This document shows, piece after piece, positions 6,940 through 9,137 of a stretch of DNA of 9,137 nt. Positions within the stretch are counted from its first letter, which is position 1. Each line of letters begins with the position of its first letter. Below the pieces are notes generated by a model. The model saw only the letters and a list, made by a program, of their open reading frames with translations. It ran no database searches and had not been told where the DNA came from. The position numbers were made by a program, and so were the translations under genes. Source of the DNA: Bradyrhizobium sp. (GTDB lineage Bacteria; Pseudomonadota; Alphaproteobacteria; Rhizobiales; Xanthobacteraceae); contig JACDAG010000505.1 of the NCBI GenBank assembly GCA_013695565.1, positions 1 to 9,137 of the forward strand. Reading direction: 5' to 3'.

Positions 6940-6959
6940 GCTGCGGCTGCTGCCGCAGC
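6940..6959 (-). promoter_or_regulatory. Perfect hairpin between binding-protein and permease genes
   Basis: On the minus strand GCTGCGGC and GCCGCAGC form an 8-bp GC-only-but-two stem around an AGCA loop, within the 65-base gap after the binding-protein stop and just before the permease ATG. No T-run follows, so it is not an intrinsic terminator. Stems placed after binding-protein genes in ABC operons often protect the upstream mRNA from 3' decay and keep the binding protein more abundant than the membrane subunits. That role, or masking of the permease ribosome site, is inference. Confidence 0.6.
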
Positions 6960-7000
6960 GATCCAGAGTCAGCGATGACGGTTCATAAGTCCGCACGTTG

Positions 7001-7990
7001 CTATTCAATCACCTGCGTGGCTTGTTTGAGCACCGCATCGGATAGCACCACGCCCATAGACACGGCCGCACCTTTGTTCACGACGACGACGGTCTCCGGA
7101 AGTTTCTCATAGGCCAGAACAGCGTCCATCGTGGCGGGCTTCTTGCCTTCGAGAACATCGGCAACCATGTGACCTGTGAGCATGCCCACCTGGGTATAGT
7201 TCAACCCCAGAGACGCAACCGAACCACGTCCGACACCGCGCGTTTCGCCAGTGAACACCGGTATCTTGGTGTCCTTGCCGATCTTGACGATCGTCTCAAG
7301 CGCCGCGACCACAGTGGTGTCGTTCGGAACATAGATCGCATCGACCTTGCCGATCAGTTTGTTAGTCGCAGGAATGACCTCGTTTGTGGTCGGCGCTGCG
7401 GCCTCGACCACCTCGATCCCCAACTCTTTGCCCTGATCCTGCACCCAACCAAGCGTCGCCTTTGAAGAATCCAGGCCCGGGTTGTAGACGAAACCCAGCT
7501 TCTTCAAGTTCGGCACGATCTGCTTGAACAGCTTGAGCTGTGCGGCGATCGGGGCGGCATCCGACACGCCGGTCACATTGCCGCCCGGCTGTTTGAACTG
7601 CGGAATAAGCTTGGCTTTCAGCGGATCGGTGACCGCCACGAAAACGATCGGAATGTCCTTTGTTGCCGTCACCATCGCCTGCGCCGTCGGAGTCGTAATC
7701 GGAACGATTACATCGACGGCATCACCGACGAACTTTTTGGCAACCTGCTGCTGGGTTGACATATTACCGTTCGAGTTCTGGTAGTCGATCTCGATATTCT
7801 TGCCGACCACGAAGCCGCGCTCGGCAAGCCCCTTGATCACACCCTCCTTGGTTTCGACCAGTTGCGGCACTTCGACGATCGTGGCGATTGCTACCTTTTT
7901 CATATCTGCCGCCGAAGTAGCAGATGCGGACATCAGCATACCGATGCCGACCAAGCCCGCAGCGCCCTTCCAATTCACGAACCTATGCAT
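7001..7990 (-). CDS. Periplasmic substrate-binding protein of ABC importer (ABC_sub_bind / TrpX-like)
   Basis: The product has 329 residues. It begins with a signal peptide (MHRFVNWKGAAGLVGIGMLM followed by SASATSAAD, cleavage probably near residue 28), then the PF04392-type domain: KKVAIATIVEVPQL, EGVIKGLAERGFVVGKNIEI, DVIVPITTPTAQAM, IPIVFVAVTDPL, GGNVTGVSD, and the second lobe with AIYVPNDTTVVAALE and IPVFTGETRGV. It would deliver the substrate to the permease and ATPase encoded downstream. The family includes the streptococcal tryptophan-binding TrpX, but ligands vary widely. With hutH in the same operon, histidine or an imidazole or aromatic acid is a reasonable guess. The ATG at 7990 is chosen for its GGAG six bases upstream and the signal peptide; the frame stays open to 8200, but that stretch overlaps the divergent regulator and lacks conserved sequence. 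Confidence 0.92.
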   Translation of the reverse strand: MHRFVNWKGAAGLVGIGMLMSASATSAADMKKVAIATIVEVPQLVETKEGVIKGLAERGFVVGKNIEIDYQNSNGNMSTQQQVAKKFVGDAVDVIVPITTPTAQAMVTATKDIPIVFVAVTDPLKAKLIPQFKQPGGNVTGVSDAAPIAAQLKLFKQIVPNLKKLGFVYNPGLDSSKATLGWVQDQGKELGIEVVEAAAPTTNEVIPATNKLIGKVDAIYVPNDTTVVAALETIVKIGKDTKIPVFTGETRGVGRGSVASLGLNYTQVGMLTGHMVADVLEGKKPATMDAVLAYEKLPETVVVVNKGAAVSMGVVLSDAVLKQATQVIE

Positions 7991-8116
7991 CACGAGCTCC
8001 ATTGCTGCGGCGACGGTCGCCAGGGGACGCATCGCAGACCCGACACGCCGAAAAAGCCAGACTGTTGGCCCATAGGTCCTTGCCATATGGTGAGCATCTG
8101 TTCCACAATAGGAGCA
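7991..8116. promoter_or_regulatory. Divergent promoter/operator region between transporter operon and IclR gene
   Basis: This 126-base gap separates divergent genes and must hold the promoters of both. The clearest element is a perfect palindrome GGCGAC-G-GTCGCC (8009-8021), 19 bases upstream of the binding-protein ATG. Other symmetric pieces are CCATATGG (8083-8090) and TGTTCC-N6-GGAGCA (8099-8116, one mismatch), the last overlapping the regulator's ribosome site. Any of these could bind the adjacent IclR-family protein, which usually works on a palindrome in such a gap. I see no convincing -35/-10 pair for either direction, and the palindrome nearest the ATG could equally be an mRNA leader hairpin. 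Confidence 0.5.
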
Positions 8117-8941
8117 ATGAACATCGCCGCTGTCAATACCGCATCGCGAAAACCGCAGACCGAGCCGCAAGGCGTCGGACTGCTCATCAAGGTTTTTCAA
8201 ATCCTTGCCCTATTCACCGACGAACGTTCGGCCTGGACACAAACCGAGCTGGCGCAGGAAACAGGGCTGGCGCGCTCAACACTCAGTCGGTTGGTGCGGT
8301 TTTTATGTGCACGCAGCTTTTTAATGGAGCAGCGCGGACGCTATGTCCTCGGTTACGCCGCGATCGACCTCGGCCGTCGCGCGCAACTGCAATTCAATCT
8401 CGTCGATCTGTGTTACGATCTGCTTGAAGAAGTCGCGCAAGTAACTGGCGAGACCGCCATTCTCGGCGGTTATGACGAGAACCGCAATTGCGTGGTTTGT
8501 CTGGCGCAGATCCCCAGCCGGCACGGCGGCCTCCGTGTATTCGAGAACATCGGAAACACCTATCCGGTCTATGCCGGGGCAACATCCAAGGCGATCCTCG
8601 CCTTCCTGTCGGACGCGCAGCAGTCGCTTGTTTTGGGCGGAACGCTCACGCCGGTGAACCCCGCCGTTCGCTTCACTGCGAAGAAGTTGCGTGAAGAGAT
8701 CGCCGACATTCGCGCAAAGAAATTTGTCGTTACCCATGAAGAAACCTATCCGGGTGTCGGCGGGATAGGGGTCCCTCTCCTAACGCCGCGAGGGCAATCG
8801 CTCGGATCCATTGCCCTCGGTGCCCCGCAGCACCGCCTGGATCAGAAGACCGTCAAACGATGGACCGAACTATTACTGGATATCAGCCGTCGTGCGGCGC
8901 AACGCATTGCCGGCTCCTCGACAGAAGGGCCGGAGCAGTGA
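8117..8941 (+). CDS. IclR-family transcriptional regulator
   Basis: The product has 274 residues. A winged helix-turn-helix lies at about 20-80: VGLLIKVFQILALFTDERSA leads into TQTELAQETGLARSTLSRLV (41-60), and the wing is LMEQRGRYVLGYAAIDLGRR. The C-terminal effector domain follows from about 90 to 262, with YAGATSKAILAFLSD (152-166) and YPGVGGIGVPLLTPRGQSLG (211-230) matching the conserved ligand-pocket segments. IclR proteins are usually local regulators of catabolic operons that respond to a pathway metabolite. Divergent placement next to the transporter operon suggests it controls that operon and perhaps itself. ATG 8117 has AGGAG only two bases upstream; the in-frame ATG at 8087 would add ten residues and is an alternative. 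Whether it activates or represses cannot be read from sequence. Confidence 0.9.
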   Translation: MNIAAVNTASRKPQTEPQGVGLLIKVFQILALFTDERSAWTQTELAQETGLARSTLSRLVRFLCARSFLMEQRGRYVLGYAAIDLGRRAQLQFNLVDLCYDLLEEVAQVTGETAILGGYDENRNCVVCLAQIPSRHGGLRVFENIGNTYPVYAGATSKAILAFLSDAQQSLVLGGTLTPVNPAVRFTAKKLREEIADIRAKKFVVTHEETYPGVGGIGVPLLTPRGQSLGSIALGAPQHRLDQKTVKRWTELLLDISRRAAQRIAGSSTEGPEQ

Positions 8942-8961
8942 ACGGCAATCTCCCGGAGACC

Positions 8962-9137
8962 ATGCGTGCCTGGATGTCCGGCGAACGGGGCATCAGAGGT
9001 CTCACAGTTGCCCGTTGTCCATGCCCGGTGCCGGCAAAGAACGAACTGCTGATCAAGATCGAGGCGGCGGCGCTGAATTTTTCCGACCTACTCATGATCG
9101 ACGATCGCTATCAGATCTGCCCGCCGAGGCCCTTTAT
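8962..9137 (+). CDS. NADPH:quinone oxidoreductase-like (MDR superfamily) protein, N-terminal part
   Basis: The visible 58 codons run from MRAWMSGERGIRGLTVARCP to the window edge. The segment ELLIKIEAAALNFSDLLMID followed by DRYQICPPRPF matches the start of the GroES-like domain in medium-chain dehydrogenases of the quinone-oxidoreductase group (pattern N-F-x-D-x-L-M-x-x-x-x-Y-Q-x-x-P-P-x-P-F). These enzymes reduce quinones or enoyl-type substrates with NADPH and generally lack zinc. ATG 8962 has GGAG three bases upstream; an in-frame GTG at 8938 overlaps the regulator's stop (GTGA) and would add eight residues. Either way the gene is likely co-transcribed with the IclR gene. The nucleotide-binding domain lies outside the window. 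Confidence 0.8.
   Translation, partial: MRAWMSGERGIRGLTVARCPCPVPAKNELLIKIEAAALNFSDLLMIDDRYQICPPRPF

Larger units (their letters stand above)
509..7990 (-). other. Putative seven-gene uptake and catabolic operon
   Basis: Seven genes share one strand with gaps of 65, 22 and 22 bases and overlaps of 4, 20 and 4 bases, in the order binding protein, permease, ATPase, hutH, AhpD-like, HisC-like, GlcD-like. The spacing is strong evidence for a single transcript starting in the gap next to the IclR gene. No internal terminator with a T-run was found. The unit combines an importer with enzymes able to deaminate, transaminate and oxidise a histidine-like compound. Confidence 0.7.

Noticed and set aside
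6969..6986. Mini-ORF MNRHR between the binding protein and permease genes, as a possible histidine-sensing leader peptide
   Set aside because: Only five codons with one histidine, no ribosome site and no terminator/antiterminator pair; likely chance.
7991..8200. 70-residue N-terminal extension of the binding protein
   Set aside because: It overlaps the IclR gene start, lacks conserved residues and would bury the signal peptide; ATG 7990 has a good ribosome site.
1..9137. CRISPR arrays, tRNA or rRNA genes, defence systems
   Set aside because: No regularly spaced repeats, no tRNA-like cloverleaf and no rRNA sequence were noticed on either strand; the genes present are metabolic, transport and regulatory.

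Overview
The window looks like chromosomal DNA of a GC-rich alphaproteobacterium. My best guess is a Bradyrhizobium/Rhodopseudomonas-type genome, judged from codon use, the ABC transporter families and the style of the intergenic DNA; no marker gene fixes the genus.

Layout. Positions 1-155 hold the N-terminal part of an IS200-type transposase gene (minus strand, cut by the window edge). It is followed by three overlapping hairpins (162-229) that resemble the structured left end of such elements. Positions 230-508 carry no convincing gene, only a 41-codon ORF that I suspect is an intergenic repeat. From 7990 down to 509 seven genes lie head to tail on the minus strand, either overlapping or 22-65 bases apart. 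In transcription order they are: a periplasmic binding protein, a permease and an ATPase of a TrpXYZ-like ABC importer; histidine ammonia-lyase (hutH); an AhpD/carboxymuconolactone-decarboxylase-fold protein; a HisC-like PLP aminotransferase; and a GlcD-like FAD-dependent 2-hydroxyacid dehydrogenase. Diverging from the binding-protein gene across a 126-base gap is an IclR-family regulator (8117-8941, plus strand). It is followed, in overlap or nearly so, by the start of a quinone-oxidoreductase-like gene that runs off the right edge.

How the genes may work together. The cluster reads as an uptake-plus-catabolism operon for histidine or a related imidazole or aromatic compound, probably controlled by the divergent IclR protein. 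HutH would turn L-histidine into urocanate. The aminotransferase and FAD dehydrogenase could interconvert histidine, imidazolepyruvate and (D-)imidazolelactate. None of the usual hut partners (hutU, hutI, hutF, hutG, hutC) is in the window, so this is not a standard hut operon. The assembly of transporter, ammonia-lyase, AhpD-like protein, aminotransferase and 2-hydroxyacid dehydrogenase is the most interesting feature here. The substrate assignment is inference; the gene families and their key residues are visible in the translations.
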